Shown here: positions 8,661-18,397 of the stretch, piece after piece
How the letters are laid out: every line of letters begins with the position of its first letter
Numbering within the stretch: the first letter of the stretch is position 1
DNA from: Cytophagales bacterium
GTDB lineage: Bacteria > Bacteroidota > Bacteroidia > Cytophagales > Flammeovirgaceae
Reading direction: 5' to 3'
NCBI GenBank assembly: GCA_025056215.1
Contig: JANWWC010000003.1
Coordinates: forward strand, 62,001-126,000
DNA: 64,000 nucleotides
Notes under the pieces: generated by a model
What the model was told of the DNA's origin: nothing
The model's database searches: none
What the model saw: only the letters and a program-made list of their open reading frames with translations
Program-made: the position numbers and the translations under genes

Positions 8661-9377
8661 ATGTTTAAAAAAAAACAAGTTTTGCTTATTTTACTTTTAT
8701 TCTCTCACCCTGTGATATGCAATCATATTAAACTCCATCAAGCCGATTCGCTTTTTGAAGCGGGGAAATTTACACAAGCTGTCACTCTTTATGACAGCCT
8801 CTTTCAGCAAAATTTCTACTCCCCTCAAATGTTATGGCGAATGGCCTATGTAAAAGAATCTTTAGGACAATTTACTGAAGCGCTTATCTACCTCAATTTG
8901 TGCTATCACTATCAACCTAATTCCTTTATTTTACAGAAAATGTCAGAAATTGCCCAAAACAAAAATCTTAAAGGTTATGTAGTTTCAGATATAGAGTACC
9001 TTTACGCTTTATATAAAGAGCATTTTAATGGGATTTTGTTGGTTATATTTTTGATTTTCAGCAGTTGGCTCTATGTAATTTACAGAGCAAAACAAAAAAA
9101 AGAACCTATCACACTCCGACTTGCTATTTTTTTTATCACACTTTTAAGCACGACATTTGTTCTTAACTATGGCTTAGAACTAAAATACGGAATTATAACT
9201 GCCGATGAAGCATATCTCATGGAAGCACCTTCAGCAGGAAGTAGATTGATAAAAACGCTCTCGAAAGGACATCGCTTTAATGTCATAGGAAAACAAGATA
9301 TCTGGTTAAAAGTAAAAAGCATTGAAACTGATTCAGTATATTATGTCAAAAAGCACCAGATTTATCTTATAGAATAA
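8661..9377 (+). CDS. TPR and SH3-like membrane protein, BatE-like
   Basis: The 238-residue product has a signal-like N-terminus (residues 4-20), two or three TPR units (about 22-108: ADSLFEAGKFTQAVTLYDSL, then LGQFTEALIYLNLCYHYQPN), two transmembrane helices (about 125-145 and 155-172) and a C-terminal SH3-like segment (about 180-238: AYLMEAPSAGSRLIKTLSKGHRF in part). This order (TPR, membrane, SH3) is that of BatE proteins of the Bacteroidota Bat aerotolerance cluster, but no batA/B/C/D genes are adjacent, so it may be a stand-alone relative. It starts 4 bp from the -33 box of the divergent tRNA promoter and ends 4 bp from the convergent gene. Confidence 0.65.
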   Translation: MFKKKQVLLILLLFSHPVICNHIKLHQADSLFEAGKFTQAVTLYDSLFQQNFYSPQMLWRMAYVKESLGQFTEALIYLNLCYHYQPNSFILQKMSEIAQNKNLKGYVVSDIEYLYALYKEHFNGILLVIFLIFSSWLYVIYRAKQKKEPITLRLAIFFITLLSTTFVLNYGLELKYGIITADEAYLMEAPSAGSRLIKTLSKGHRFNVIGKQDIWLKVKSIETDSVYYVKKHQIYLIE

Positions 9378-9381
9378 AAAA

Positions 9382-9855
9382 TCATTCCCACTTTCTATCA
9401 AAAATTTCTTTCAAAATAAACACGTCCTGAAGAGTTTTTTTATCCTGAATCATCTTGAGGAGGCGATTCATTCTTTCAGAAGAAGCCATTTTCATGTACG
9501 GTCGGGTATCGAGAAGATCGCTCTTTGAGATAAAAGAAACAGGTGCCCGATTTTGTTCATCGAATAATGTCTCGTAAGACGAAGCTTGTACTGGAAGTTC
9601 CTGTTCTAAAGGAGGAGAAGGCTTCGCTTTATACTTTTGAAGTATCTCTTCAATTTCTTCTTGCTCTCTCGGATTTTCAGGATTGACATATTTGCGCTTG
9701 TTTGTCGCCTTTGATTTATTCTTAGTTTTTCGTTCGGAAGTAGGTTGAGGAACAGGTTCTTCTGTCGGAGAAGGAACGTCAAGGGGCTTACGACTGTTAA
9801 GCCATAAATAAAAAATCAGTCCTAAAACTGTAGCAATAATTTCAAATATATCCAT
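9382..9855 (-). CDS. Conserved Bacteroidota protein with one N-terminal membrane helix
   Basis: I cannot name this 157-residue protein. Residues 3-20 (IFEIIATVLGLIFYLWLN) form a single membrane anchor. Residues 25-95 are rich in P, K, E and T and probably disordered. The C-terminal ~30 residues (MNRLLKMIQDKKTLQDVFILKEIFDRK in part) look like a conserved amphipathic helix; similar 'xxLKEIFdrk' endings occur in small Bacteroidota membrane proteins. It sits 1 bp downstream of the PorE-like gene in the same direction and is probably co-transcribed, so a role linked to that envelope protein is a reasonable guess. Confidence 0.6.
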   Translation of the reverse strand: MDIFEIIATVLGLIFYLWLNSRKPLDVPSPTEEPVPQPTSERKTKNKSKATNKRKYVNPENPREQEEIEEILQKYKAKPSPPLEQELPVQASSYETLFDEQNRAPVSFISKSDLLDTRPYMKMASSERMNRLLKMIQDKKTLQDVFILKEIFDRKWE

Positions 9856-9856
9856 A

Positions 9857-12382
9857 TCATTCTTGATTATCTAGGCCCCAACTAATAGCAGTGAATTCTG
9901 TTCTTCTATTTTTTTCACGTCCTTCTGGAGTAGAGTTATCTGCAATAGGTTTCTCTTCTCCGTATCCGACGATTTTAAGTCTGTCCTTAGAAATTCCGCG
10001 ATAAACTAATACCTGTGCAACAGCAGCAGCACGCTTTTCAGAAAGTTTTTGATTATATGAAGCTTCTCCTATGTTGTCTGTATGGCCTGCTACTTCCAAT
10101 ACTAAACGCGGATATTTACGCAAATAAGCTAAAATTTCTTCAATTGCCTTATTGGCTGATGGCTCTAAACGGGAAGTACCTGTTTGGAATCGGATAGTAT
10201 ACTTCAAATCAAGCTTGTAGCCTGGCTTAGCTTCTTCTCTTTTGATTTCTTTGATTTCAATTTCTGGTTTTTCTATTTTAAGCTCGGTCTCTTTGGAACC
10301 AAGTTTTAACTCAGGACGCACTGCAAAGTAGTCAACAAAAGGAGTAGTTTTAGTCACGTAATGATGGTGGTGGTCATCCTCGTGATGATCTTTAGATACT
10401 TCTTCTTTGCGCTTAACAGTGATATATTCGACGCGATTGTTCGCTTTTCTTCCTTCTTCTGTTTCATTACTAGCGATTGGAAAGCGAGAGCCATATCCGA
10501 TACCCACAATTCTTTTTTCGTCTGCTCCAAGAGATTTTAAAGTGTTCACAATAGCATCTGCGCGCGCCTGGGAAATAAACAGGCTCACTAAGCTATCTTG
10601 AGAATTATCAGTATGCACTGCAATTTCCAACTCTAATGATTCATCAGCATCTAACAACATTTTCAAACGATTTAATTCACTTTCAGACTCTACTTTTACT
10701 TCATTTTCAGGAGAAAAGAACATGTTGTTCAGCGTTTCGTATTGTACAGTAACTGCCTCTTGCGAATTATCTTTTAAAAGTTTTTTCAAACCAATATTTT
10801 CGATAATCTCTAAATACTCAAATTGGTCGGGGATGTTGATATTGAAGGATTTAAAAAGATAACCATTCTTTCCTACGCGAATTCCATAATTTCGATAAGG
10901 AGGAAGCACAATGGCATAACGCCCATTAAATTCATTGGAGTTAGAAACTAAAACTGTTTTTTGTTTCTCATTGTCAATTACTTCTATAGTAGCTCCTAAA
11001 GGCTTTCCTGATTCTTCATCATACACTTTTCCCTTCATGACGATGAGATTGAGTTCTTTTTCTGGAATGCTTACTACATAAATATCGGTCTCTCCGTAGC
11101 TATCTTCACGCTCTGACGAAAAATAGCCTCTTACTCCATCAGCAGACCACACGAAGTAAATATCATCCTCAGCAGTGTTGATAGGATAACCTAAATTCTG
11201 AGGTTCTGACCACGTATCCTTCTCGGGATTATAGTGACTAATGAAAATGTCAAATCCTCCCATGCTATTCTTTCCGTTGGAACTGAAATATAAAGTTCTT
11301 CCATTTGAATGAATGAAAGGCCCATCCTCATCATAGGGAGTATTAATAGGGGGACCTAGGTTTTTAGGCTCTGCCCACTCACCATTAGGAAGTTTTCTTA
11401 CCATGTATATATCCCTGCCGCCTTGCGCATTGGGATCTGGTCGATCACTTGTAAAGAAAAAAGTCATTTCATTTTCTGTAATGCTAGCACTTGGCTCCCA
11501 ATATCTGGAGTTGATACCTTTAGGCATGGGTTTGGGTTCGCTCCAAGTAGAATCTTGCCACACGCTGTAATAAATATCACCTGCTAATCGATTGTCTGAC
11601 ATGTTTTGTCCACGATACAAATAAAGATATTGTCCATCGGGAGAAAGAGCGATAGAAGCATCATGTCCTGTCGAATTGATAGGAGCGTCCATCCGCTTAG
11701 CAGGTTTCCACTCTCCATCGGGTCCTTTTTCACTCATATAAATATCTTCTGAATATTCGTTATAGATATCATGCGTTTTATCGTGAGGGTGTCTGGGGCG
11801 TCTTGTCGTAAAAATAAGCCGTGTCTCATCAGCAGATACTAAAGGAGCAAATTCATGGTATTTAGTGTTAATAGCTGGTCCGATATTAGTAACTTTTACA
11901 TCAATAGGACGCTGAATAAGTTTTTTACCTGTATTACATTGCATAATATACAAATCTAACATATCTGGTTTAATGTCATCATGCACTTTTCCACCTATCA
12001 AATTAGCCTTATACATATTATAGTACATAATCGCACTATCAAACTTATTGTTGATATGATAAGCACGTGCCATGTAGAAATATATTTTTTCATATTGCTT
12101 TCCACTTCTGAGAACTTGTTGAAAATACGAGAGAGCTTCTTTTTCTTTGTTTTTCATTTTGATACATAAAACGCCTAATTCATACAGATTATCTATAGAA
12201 GGCACAAGTTTGTGATATTCTTTATATAATTCATATGCATGATGCCACTCTTGCACACGAATGTACTCTTTGGCTTCCGCAAGTATTTTTTTAGGATTAG
12301 TTTTTTTTTGGGAAAAATTCTTTGTAAGTCCTACAAATGATAAAAATACAATAATCAACAGATAGTTATACAAGGTTTTCAT
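9857..12382 (-). CDS. PorE-like envelope protein: TPR, PD40 propeller, regulatory-like domain, two OmpA domains
   Basis: An 841-residue exported protein. Signal peptide ~1-24 without lipobox; TPR region ~30-140; WD40/PD40 beta-propeller ~165-440 (repeats such as LVSADETRLIFTTRRP, ALSPDGQYLYLYRG, GRTLYFSSNGKNSMGGFDIF); carboxypeptidase-regulatory-like domain ~450-535; first OmpA-C-like domain ~552-655 with ARADAIVNTLKSLGA; a His-rich linker ~665-676; second OmpA-C domain ~729-835 with EVAGHTDNIGEASYNQKLSEKRA in part and GREKNRRTEF. TPR-propeller-CRD-OmpA is the layout known for PorE of the type IX secretion system, which binds peptidoglycan. The second OmpA domain is the unusual part. It is a likely peptidoglycan anchor. 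A consensus promoter lies upstream and the 157-residue gene follows. Confidence 0.85.
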   Translation of the reverse strand: MKTLYNYLLIIVFLSFVGLTKNFSQKKTNPKKILAEAKEYIRVQEWHHAYELYKEYHKLVPSIDNLYELGVLCIKMKNKEKEALSYFQQVLRSGKQYEKIYFYMARAYHINNKFDSAIMYYNMYKANLIGGKVHDDIKPDMLDLYIMQCNTGKKLIQRPIDVKVTNIGPAINTKYHEFAPLVSADETRLIFTTRRPRHPHDKTHDIYNEYSEDIYMSEKGPDGEWKPAKRMDAPINSTGHDASIALSPDGQYLYLYRGQNMSDNRLAGDIYYSVWQDSTWSEPKPMPKGINSRYWEPSASITENEMTFFFTSDRPDPNAQGGRDIYMVRKLPNGEWAEPKNLGPPINTPYDEDGPFIHSNGRTLYFSSNGKNSMGGFDIFISHYNPEKDTWSEPQNLGYPINTAEDDIYFVWSADGVRGYFSSEREDSYGETDIYVVSIPEKELNLIVMKGKVYDEESGKPLGATIEVIDNEKQKTVLVSNSNEFNGRYAIVLPPYRNYGIRVGKNGYLFKSFNINIPDQFEYLEIIENIGLKKLLKDNSQEAVTVQYETLNNMFFSPENEVKVESESELNRLKMLLDADESLELEIAVHTDNSQDSLVSLFISQARADAIVNTLKSLGADEKRIVGIGYGSRFPIASNETEEGRKANNRVEYITVKRKEEVSKDHHEDDHHHHYVTKTTPFVDYFAVRPELKLGSKETELKIEKPEIEIKEIKREEAKPGYKLDLKYTIRFQTGTSRLEPSANKAIEEILAYLRKYPRLVLEVAGHTDNIGEASYNQKLSEKRAAAVAQVLVYRGISKDRLKIVGYGEEKPIADNSTPEGREKNRRTEFTAISWGLDNQE

Positions 12383-12448
12383 ATCAATCCAATCTGTATC
12401 GGTTAAATATATCTAAAAATTACATTTCTACACAAAAAGAATCATTCT

Positions 12449-12479
12449 CAAATCTAATAACCTTTATCTGAACAACAAA
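12449..12479 (-). promoter_or_regulatory. Bacteroidota-type promoter for the PorE-like gene
   Basis: Minus strand: TTTG (12479-12476), exactly 19 bp, TAGATTTG (12456-12449). The predicted leader to the ATG at 12382 is about 60 bases. Confidence 0.7.
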
Positions 12480-12500
12480 TACAAAATTATCTTTTGTTGA

Positions 12501-15302
12501 TTAAGAAAATTTACGAAAGTTATACGTAAAAGTAAGCAAAAAGTAACGTCTCAGAACAGTTATTCTCGTATCTTCTACATAAGTGTCTGTAACATTTCGG
12601 GACACACTATTATTTTGATTGAGTACATCAAATACGGTAATCTTAAGCTCGCCATTTTGATGGGCAAATATTTTTTTACCTATCGCAAGGTTCCATAAAG
12701 TAAAATTTTGGTTAAAAGAATGGGTAAGTCCTGCAAATTCTGTAAAAGAGGCTTGTGTTTGTAATAAAATACTTTTCCAAGTAACCCAATTTGCTGTAAT
12801 AGTAGCGTTGTGATATAAGAAATTGTTGTTCATAGAAGCCTGCAAAGAGTTGCGAATCCAATTATATTGAGCGGAATATCCTATTGTAAAATCTACTTTT
12901 TCGCTAATATTGCTCGCCAATGTAACTCCTTGCGTAAAATTAGTAGAGTAAGTAAAACCTATAATATTATTCACACTACTAGGTGTTTGAGCATATGAAA
13001 TTGACGAATTAGTATTAATTGTAAATTTGCCTTTAAAGAGAGGTACTCCATAAGAAAAATACCCCCTTAAGCTTGTTTGCGCGCCGATATTTTGAAAGGT
13101 AGTAATTTGCGCCCCTTTTCTTAGCAAAATACCATTTACTAGAGAATCTTCTAACGCTATCCAAGTAGCAGATCCAATGTAATTTTGAGTATGAGTGAAT
13201 GCTAAAAACGAAAACAAAGAAGAAGCTTTTTCAATGTTGTTTACAGAATAACGAATAAGTCCAAAATGGACATATTCTTGCTTGAGAAATGGGTTTCCAG
13301 CGCGCAACAAAATTGGATTGGTATTATCTACTACACTTTGAAGTTGCTGAATGGTCGGAGCATTGATTGAAGTCCGATAAATAATGCGAGCACTTTTTCC
13401 TTCTTCCCAGTCTAGCCGCACAAATAAAGATGGCAAAAAGTTATGAAAGGTTCTTGTAGCATGTTCTGTCGAAGGAAAAATCTGATTGCCTAAAAGTTGG
13501 GTCTGTTGATATGCTGTGCTTACATTGATATTTTTTTGATTATTTCCATATCGATAGCTTCCTGAGAATCTACTTATTTTCAAGATATTTTCAAAAGTAT
13601 TTGAAAGAGTGCTATCCAAACGAATCGTTTCAAGCGAAAGACGATTTAGTCTTCTTACTCGGCGATCAGCGTTTGAGAAACTATAACTATGTTGGTACTC
13701 TAGCATAACTTGACTTTTGTCAGAAAATAAAGGCTCTGTATAAGCTACAGTCGCACCGAGCAATTGACCTGCATTTCTATTTGGTTGTGTAAGTTGAAGA
13801 ATTGTATCATGGTTCCATTGATAAAACCTCCAAAAATCATTTTGAGAATTTAAGTGCGATTCTCCTTGACGAGAATTAACTTGTGTATTCAAATTGAAAG
13901 AACAAGTTCTTCCTTTCTTAGGAAAGGCATATCTATAGAGAAATTCATTCTGAAGATAAAAAGCAAAAGCGTCTGACAGTAAGCGATTGTTTTGTTGTTG
14001 TTGTAAAGAATCGTTCAGCAACATCTGAGAGCTAACTTGCTCACGAAAGCCCGTAGTCTGAAAATTTAATCGAGGCACAAGAAGTATCGAGTGTGATGAG
14101 TCGAATTTATGCTCTATTCTTCCTGAAATGCGGTGGATTTGATGAACAGTATTCCCTATGCTTTCTTGTTTATACGACTGAGCATTTCCCGACGACAAAA
14201 AAAAAGCTCTTGTAAGTTGTTGCTTATTAGTGTTCTGGGCATAATTAAAAAAATAGCTCAATGAAACTTGTGTTTTAGCATTCCATTTATCAATATAATT
14301 AACACCCACAGATTGTGTAGAAGTAATACCTCCTAAGGGAGATGTCAAAAAGTTTTGTGCAGAAGACTGTCCCATATTTCGAGTGCTGTTTACCCCTTGC
14401 ATACCGCTTAGCAAACCCATCGTCCTGGCACGAGCTGCATTTGTACCACGGCTATCAGCAATAGCTGTCAAATCTTGAGAAGAAAAATTTTGTTGATTTA
14501 TGTTATTGCTTAATAACAAAAATGTGATTTTGCGTTGTTCTCTAAAAGAATTATAAGTAGCTCCTGCATGATAACGCTCATTAGAACCATGCCCCCCATA
14601 TATTTTTCCAAACTGCCCTGACTGTAAGCTTCTTCTCGTAACGATATTAAGTGCTTTTGTAGTATTACCATCGTAAAACCCTGTAAAACGAGATTGGTCA
14701 GACGATTGGTCAAAAATTTGTACTTTATCCACAATTTCAGCAGGCAAATTACGAAGAGCCATCAAAGCATCATCGCCAAAAAATTCTTTTCCATCAATAA
14801 AAACTCTTTGGACAGTTTCACCTTGCGCTTTGATACTACCATTTTCAACTGTAATACCAGGCATCTTTCGCACTAAATCTTCTAGCGTACCATCTCGATT
14901 TACTTTAAAAGCATTCGCATTTAATTCGACTGTATCCCCTTTTTGTTCACCTATAGGGAGTTTAGCTTCTACTTTTACTTCTTTCAGTAAACGATTATCA
15001 GAGGAGAGTTTTAAAAATCCTAAATTTATGTCAGGCCTGTTAATGAGCAATTTTTGTACCAGTTCTTGATAACCTACAAAACTCACCTTAAAAAAATATT
15101 CTCCGTAGAGCACATTTTCTAATGCAAAGCTACCATCGTTGTTGCTCACAGCAAAGTACAATTTTGAAGAATCTTTTGAAGATAAGAGCACAATATTTGC
15201 ACCTACAAGTGGTTGATTATCAATACTATCAACTAATACACCTTGCAAATGAGCTTGAGAGAAAACTACCACTGGCAGTAGTAATAAAAAAAGATATTTC
15301 AT
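12501..15302 (-). CDS. TonB-dependent-receptor-like outer-membrane beta-barrel protein
   Basis: A 933-residue outer-membrane protein. Signal peptide ~1-16 (LLLLPVVVFSQA); carboxypeptidase-regulatory-like domain ~18-105 (LVDSIDNQPLVGANIVLLSS); plug-like domain ~120-225 with TLEDLVRKMPGITVENGSIK and VQRVFIDGKEFFGDDALMAL; then a long barrel of alternating strands ending in RYFLLTFTYNFRKFS with an aromatic near the C-terminus. This matches the outer-membrane beta-barrel family with a regulatory-like N-domain found widely in Bacteroidota. No SusD-like partner or clear TonB box is seen, and the substrate is unknown. The start lies 39 bp downstream of the cox terminator; no good promoter box was seen between them. 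Confidence 0.88.
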   Translation of the reverse strand: MKYLFLLLLPVVVFSQAHLQGVLVDSIDNQPLVGANIVLLSSKDSSKLYFAVSNNDGSFALENVLYGEYFFKVSFVGYQELVQKLLINRPDINLGFLKLSSDNRLLKEVKVEAKLPIGEQKGDTVELNANAFKVNRDGTLEDLVRKMPGITVENGSIKAQGETVQRVFIDGKEFFGDDALMALRNLPAEIVDKVQIFDQSSDQSRFTGFYDGNTTKALNIVTRRSLQSGQFGKIYGGHGSNERYHAGATYNSFREQRKITFLLLSNNINQQNFSSQDLTAIADSRGTNAARARTMGLLSGMQGVNSTRNMGQSSAQNFLTSPLGGITSTQSVGVNYIDKWNAKTQVSLSYFFNYAQNTNKQQLTRAFFLSSGNAQSYKQESIGNTVHQIHRISGRIEHKFDSSHSILLVPRLNFQTTGFREQVSSQMLLNDSLQQQQNNRLLSDAFAFYLQNEFLYRYAFPKKGRTCSFNLNTQVNSRQGESHLNSQNDFWRFYQWNHDTILQLTQPNRNAGQLLGATVAYTEPLFSDKSQVMLEYQHSYSFSNADRRVRRLNRLSLETIRLDSTLSNTFENILKISRFSGSYRYGNNQKNINVSTAYQQTQLLGNQIFPSTEHATRTFHNFLPSLFVRLDWEEGKSARIIYRTSINAPTIQQLQSVVDNTNPILLRAGNPFLKQEYVHFGLIRYSVNNIEKASSLFSFLAFTHTQNYIGSATWIALEDSLVNGILLRKGAQITTFQNIGAQTSLRGYFSYGVPLFKGKFTINTNSSISYAQTPSSVNNIIGFTYSTNFTQGVTLASNISEKVDFTIGYSAQYNWIRNSLQASMNNNFLYHNATITANWVTWKSILLQTQASFTEFAGLTHSFNQNFTLWNLAIGKKIFAHQNGELKITVFDVLNQNNSVSRNVTDTYVEDTRITVLRRYFLLTFTYNFRKFS

Positions 15303-15340
15303 TCAAATAAGATAAAAATTAATAGAAGAAAAATAAAAAC

Positions 15341-15367
15341 GAAAACTCCGAGCTATTCGGAGTTTTC
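15341..15367 (-). terminator. Intrinsic terminator of the coxB-coxA unit
   Basis: Arms 15341-15351 (GAAAACTCCGA) and 15357-15367 (TCGGAGTTTTC) pair perfectly over 11 bp with a 5-base loop. On the minus strand the hairpin is followed by GTTTTTATTTTTC. It starts 24 bases past the coxA stop. Confidence 0.85.
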
Positions 15368-15390
15368 TATTTTGATTGAGATGCGCAAAA

Positions 15391-17259
15391 TTAATGTGCT
15401 TGCTCATCCTTAACCACCTCAAAATCGATTTCTTCAAGGTTGATATCTTGTTCACCAGGTAAATTAGATTCAGGTGTAGCAGAATAAGGAACATTCTGCG
15501 GAATGAAGTCCTCTTTAGCACCTGGTTTGCTGTAATCGTAAGGCCAACGATAAACGGTAGGAAGAGGACCTTCCCAATTACCATGTTTAGGGAAGCGAGG
15601 AGTTGTCCACTCTAGTGTATTAGAGCGCCATGGATTCGCAGGAGCTAATTTCCCATAAAACATACTGTAGAAGAAATTGAATGCAAAGATAAGTTGCGCA
15701 GCAACAGTAATGATTGCAGCAACAGAAATAAAAGCATTTAAATCATGGAAAGTATTAAAAGCATCAAAGTTCGTCCATGAATAATAGCGACGTGGGAATC
15801 CTGCTATTCCTATATAATGCATTGGGAAAAATACTAAGTATGCCCCTACAAAAGTAAGCCAAAAATGTAGGTAGCCCAGTTTGTCATTCATCATACGTCC
15901 GAACATTTTGGGGAACCAGTGGTAAATTCCAGCAATCATTCCAAAGAAAGATGCTGCGCCCATTACTAAGTGGAAGTGAGCTACTACAAAATAGGTATCG
16001 TGTAACTGAATATCGAGAGCAGCATTCCCAAGAATGATACCTGTTAATCCACCCGAGATAAACAACGATACTAATCCAATAGAAAACAACATCGCAGGTG
16101 TGAATATGATGTTTCCTTTCCACAAAGTTGTAATATAGTTGAACGCCTTGACAGCTGAAGGAACCGCGATGATAAGTGTCAAAAACATGAATATAGAGCC
16201 TAAGAAAGGATTCATTCCTGTAACAAACATATGGTGAGCCCATACAATAAAAGAGAGAAATGCAATTCCGAGAATAGAACCAATCATTGCACGGTAGCCA
16301 AAAATAGGCTTGCGAGAGTTAGTAGCAATGATTTCAGATGTGATTCCAAGGGCAGGCAATAGCACTATGTACACTTCTGGATGTCCTAAAAACCAAAAAA
16401 GATGCTGGAACAGAATAGGACTACCTCCTACATTCGGAAGAGCTTCTCCTCCGATGTAGATTTCAGAAAGATAGAAAGAAGTTCCAAAACTGCGGTCAAA
16501 AATTAACAATAAAGCAGCCGACAACAGCACTGGGAAAGAAAGTACGCCAATGATTGCAGTAATGAAAAACGCCCAAATAGTAAGGGGAAGCTTTGTAAAT
16601 GACATTCCTTCTGTTCTTAGATTAATTACAGTGGTGATATAATTGATACCTCCTAAAAGAGAGGAAACAATAAATAATGCCATTGAAACTAACCAGAGTG
16701 TCATTCCCAGTCCAGAACCTGATATTGCCTGAGGAAGCGCACTTAATGGAGGATAAATTACCCAACCTCCTGCAGCAGGTCCTGTTTCAAGAAATAGAGA
16801 AATCAACATAACTACGCTTGACAAGAAGAAAAACCAATAAGAAAGCATATTCAAAAACCCGCTTGCCATGTCGCGAGCGCCAATTTGTAGCGGAATCAAG
16901 AAATTAGAAAACGTTCCACTCAATCCAGCAGTAAGCACAAAAAACACCATGATGGTTCCGTGCATCGTCACTGCAGCCAGATAAAATTCTTGATGAAGCT
17001 TGCCTGACTCAGTAATCCAATGACCTAAAAAAGGTTTTAGGAAAGACAAATCTGCTCCTGGAAAACCTAATTGCAAACGAAACACTAATGAAAGTAATCC
17101 ACCAATCAACGCCCAAATAAGACCAGTAATAAGAAATTGCTTTGCAATTATCTTATGGTCAGTTGAAAAGATGTACTTCTGAATGAAGTTCAATTCGCGA
17201 TGCTCATGATGCTCATGTGAATGAGTATCTGTATGAGCGTGTAATTCAACTGCTGACAT
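15391..17259 (-). CDS. ctaD: Cytochrome c oxidase subunit I (heme-copper oxidase, type A)
   Basis: Catalytic subunit of the terminal oxidase; reduces O2 to water and pumps protons. 622 residues and about 12 membrane helices. Metal ligands are visible: a histidine in VTMHGTIMVF, the cross-linked His-Tyr motif with the type A1 glutamate in WFLGHPEVYIVLLP (~290), the CuB pair in WAHHMF (~341) and the heme a/a3 histidines in HDTYFVVAHFHLVMG (~425). The N-terminus is unusually rich in His (HAHTDTHSHEHHEH). It follows coxB by 39 bp and ends at a strong terminator. In many relatives these genes follow actABCDEF; here they stand apart. Confidence 0.97.
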   Translation of the reverse strand: MSAVELHAHTDTHSHEHHEHRELNFIQKYIFSTDHKIIAKQFLITGLIWALIGGLLSLVFRLQLGFPGADLSFLKPFLGHWITESGKLHQEFYLAAVTMHGTIMVFFVLTAGLSGTFSNFLIPLQIGARDMASGFLNMLSYWFFFLSSVVMLISLFLETGPAAGGWVIYPPLSALPQAISGSGLGMTLWLVSMALFIVSSLLGGINYITTVINLRTEGMSFTKLPLTIWAFFITAIIGVLSFPVLLSAALLLIFDRSFGTSFYLSEIYIGGEALPNVGGSPILFQHLFWFLGHPEVYIVLLPALGITSEIIATNSRKPIFGYRAMIGSILGIAFLSFIVWAHHMFVTGMNPFLGSIFMFLTLIIAVPSAVKAFNYITTLWKGNIIFTPAMLFSIGLVSLFISGGLTGIILGNAALDIQLHDTYFVVAHFHLVMGAASFFGMIAGIYHWFPKMFGRMMNDKLGYLHFWLTFVGAYLVFFPMHYIGIAGFPRRYYSWTNFDAFNTFHDLNAFISVAAIITVAAQLIFAFNFFYSMFYGKLAPANPWRSNTLEWTTPRFPKHGNWEGPLPTVYRWPYDYSKPGAKEDFIPQNVPYSATPESNLPGEQDINLEEIDFEVVKDEQAH

Positions 17260-17298
17260 AATTATCTAAATTTAAAGGTAAAACTATTTCGAAAATTT

Positions 17299-18321
17299 TC
17301 ATTTTTTTGAAGCTACAAGTTTGTCATAATTAATACCCAGGGAGGCTAAATATTCTTTATTTTGTTTTGCCCAAGGCTCTTGCTCTTTTACCCAGGTCTC
17401 AAATTTTTCAGGCTCTTCAACGATAATAAGCATGCGCATAGCAAAGTGCCCTCCGCCGCAAACTTCTGTACAAGCCAATTCGTAATTGAAATTAGGGTTA
17501 TTAAGTTCCTTTCTCATTTCCTCTGTAGTTTTAGTAGGAATAAACCAAAAAGTAGTTTGCATACCGGGAACTGCATCCATTTTTACTCGGAAGTGGGGCA
17601 TAAATACGCTATGAATAACATCGCGCGCTCTAATCTGCAAACGAACAGGCTTCCCTTTTGGAAGGTGTATTTCGCGCGGCATAAAATCATCAAGCGACTT
17701 AGGATCTTTGAAATCCACTCCCATCGAATTAGTAGCATCAATCTTTTTATAATTGTAAGCACCTAATTGTCCATCTAAACCTGGATAACGCACATGCCAA
17801 TTAAACTGCTTTCCTAAGATTTCAATCACTGTCGCATCTTTGGGTGATTCTGCTGTAATGTCAGACCACACTACGTAGCCAGAAAACACTAAAATAGCCA
17901 TTACAACGGCAGGAATAGTTGTCCACACTACTTCCAATTTGTCGTTATGAGGATAATAGTAGGCCTTTCTATTTTCTCTATACTGATATAAGTAAGGGAA
18001 AAAGAACAACAAAACATGAGTTATCAAGAAAGCAGTGCATATAATCGCCATTGTTACCCAAAATAGAAAATCTGTTCGAACACCGTGCTCTGAAGCTGCC
18101 TCTGGAAGAAAATACTGTTTAGCAACTCCCGAATACCAAATAATGAGTCCAAATCCGACAACAAAAAACAAAGGGAAAAGAGCAGCGTGCACTTTATTGC
18201 TGAATCCTACGCGCTCGTTAGAAGTCTTGTTAGCAATCTTTACTAACGACAAGACTCTATAAATAAGCGACATCACTACAATGAAAAGAAGTATGCTTGC
18301 TAAAAGAACTAGGTAAGCCAT
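17299..18321 (-). CDS. ctaC: Cytochrome c oxidase subunit II with CuA site
   Basis: Electron-entry subunit. The 340-residue protein has an N-terminal helix, two further membrane helices (about 45-65 and 85-110, plus a segment near 135-155) and a periplasmic cupredoxin domain. CuA ligands are seen in IHSVFMPHFRVKMDAVPG and in ELACTEVCGGGHFAMRM (Cys, Glu, Cys, His, Met). There is no fused cytochrome c domain. The start ATG is preceded by a consensus promoter about 77 bases upstream, so coxB-coxA forms its own transcription unit, separate from the actDEF genes 19 kb away. Confidence 0.96.
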   Translation of the reverse strand: MAYLVLLASILLFIVVMSLIYRVLSLVKIANKTSNERVGFSNKVHAALFPLFFVVGFGLIIWYSGVAKQYFLPEAASEHGVRTDFLFWVTMAIICTAFLITHVLLFFFPYLYQYRENRKAYYYPHNDKLEVVWTTIPAVVMAILVFSGYVVWSDITAESPKDATVIEILGKQFNWHVRYPGLDGQLGAYNYKKIDATNSMGVDFKDPKSLDDFMPREIHLPKGKPVRLQIRARDVIHSVFMPHFRVKMDAVPGMQTTFWFIPTKTTEEMRKELNNPNFNYELACTEVCGGGHFAMRMLIIVEEPEKFETWVKEQEPWAKQNKEYLASLGINYDKLVASKK

Positions 18322-18397
18322 AAAATTAAATATTTGATTGACACTAATCAGACGACTTGTTTAAAAGTTATGTTTGAAGATTTCATATTAATCTTTA

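Noticed and set aside
10359-10395. His-rich codon run in the PorE-like gene as a simple-sequence error
   Set aside because: The frame is intact on both sides and both OmpA domains continue in frame, so it is treated as real sequence.
15884-16243. Antisense or shifted frame within coxA
   Set aside because: It overlaps the catalytic core of coxA on the same strand in another frame and shows no independent motif.
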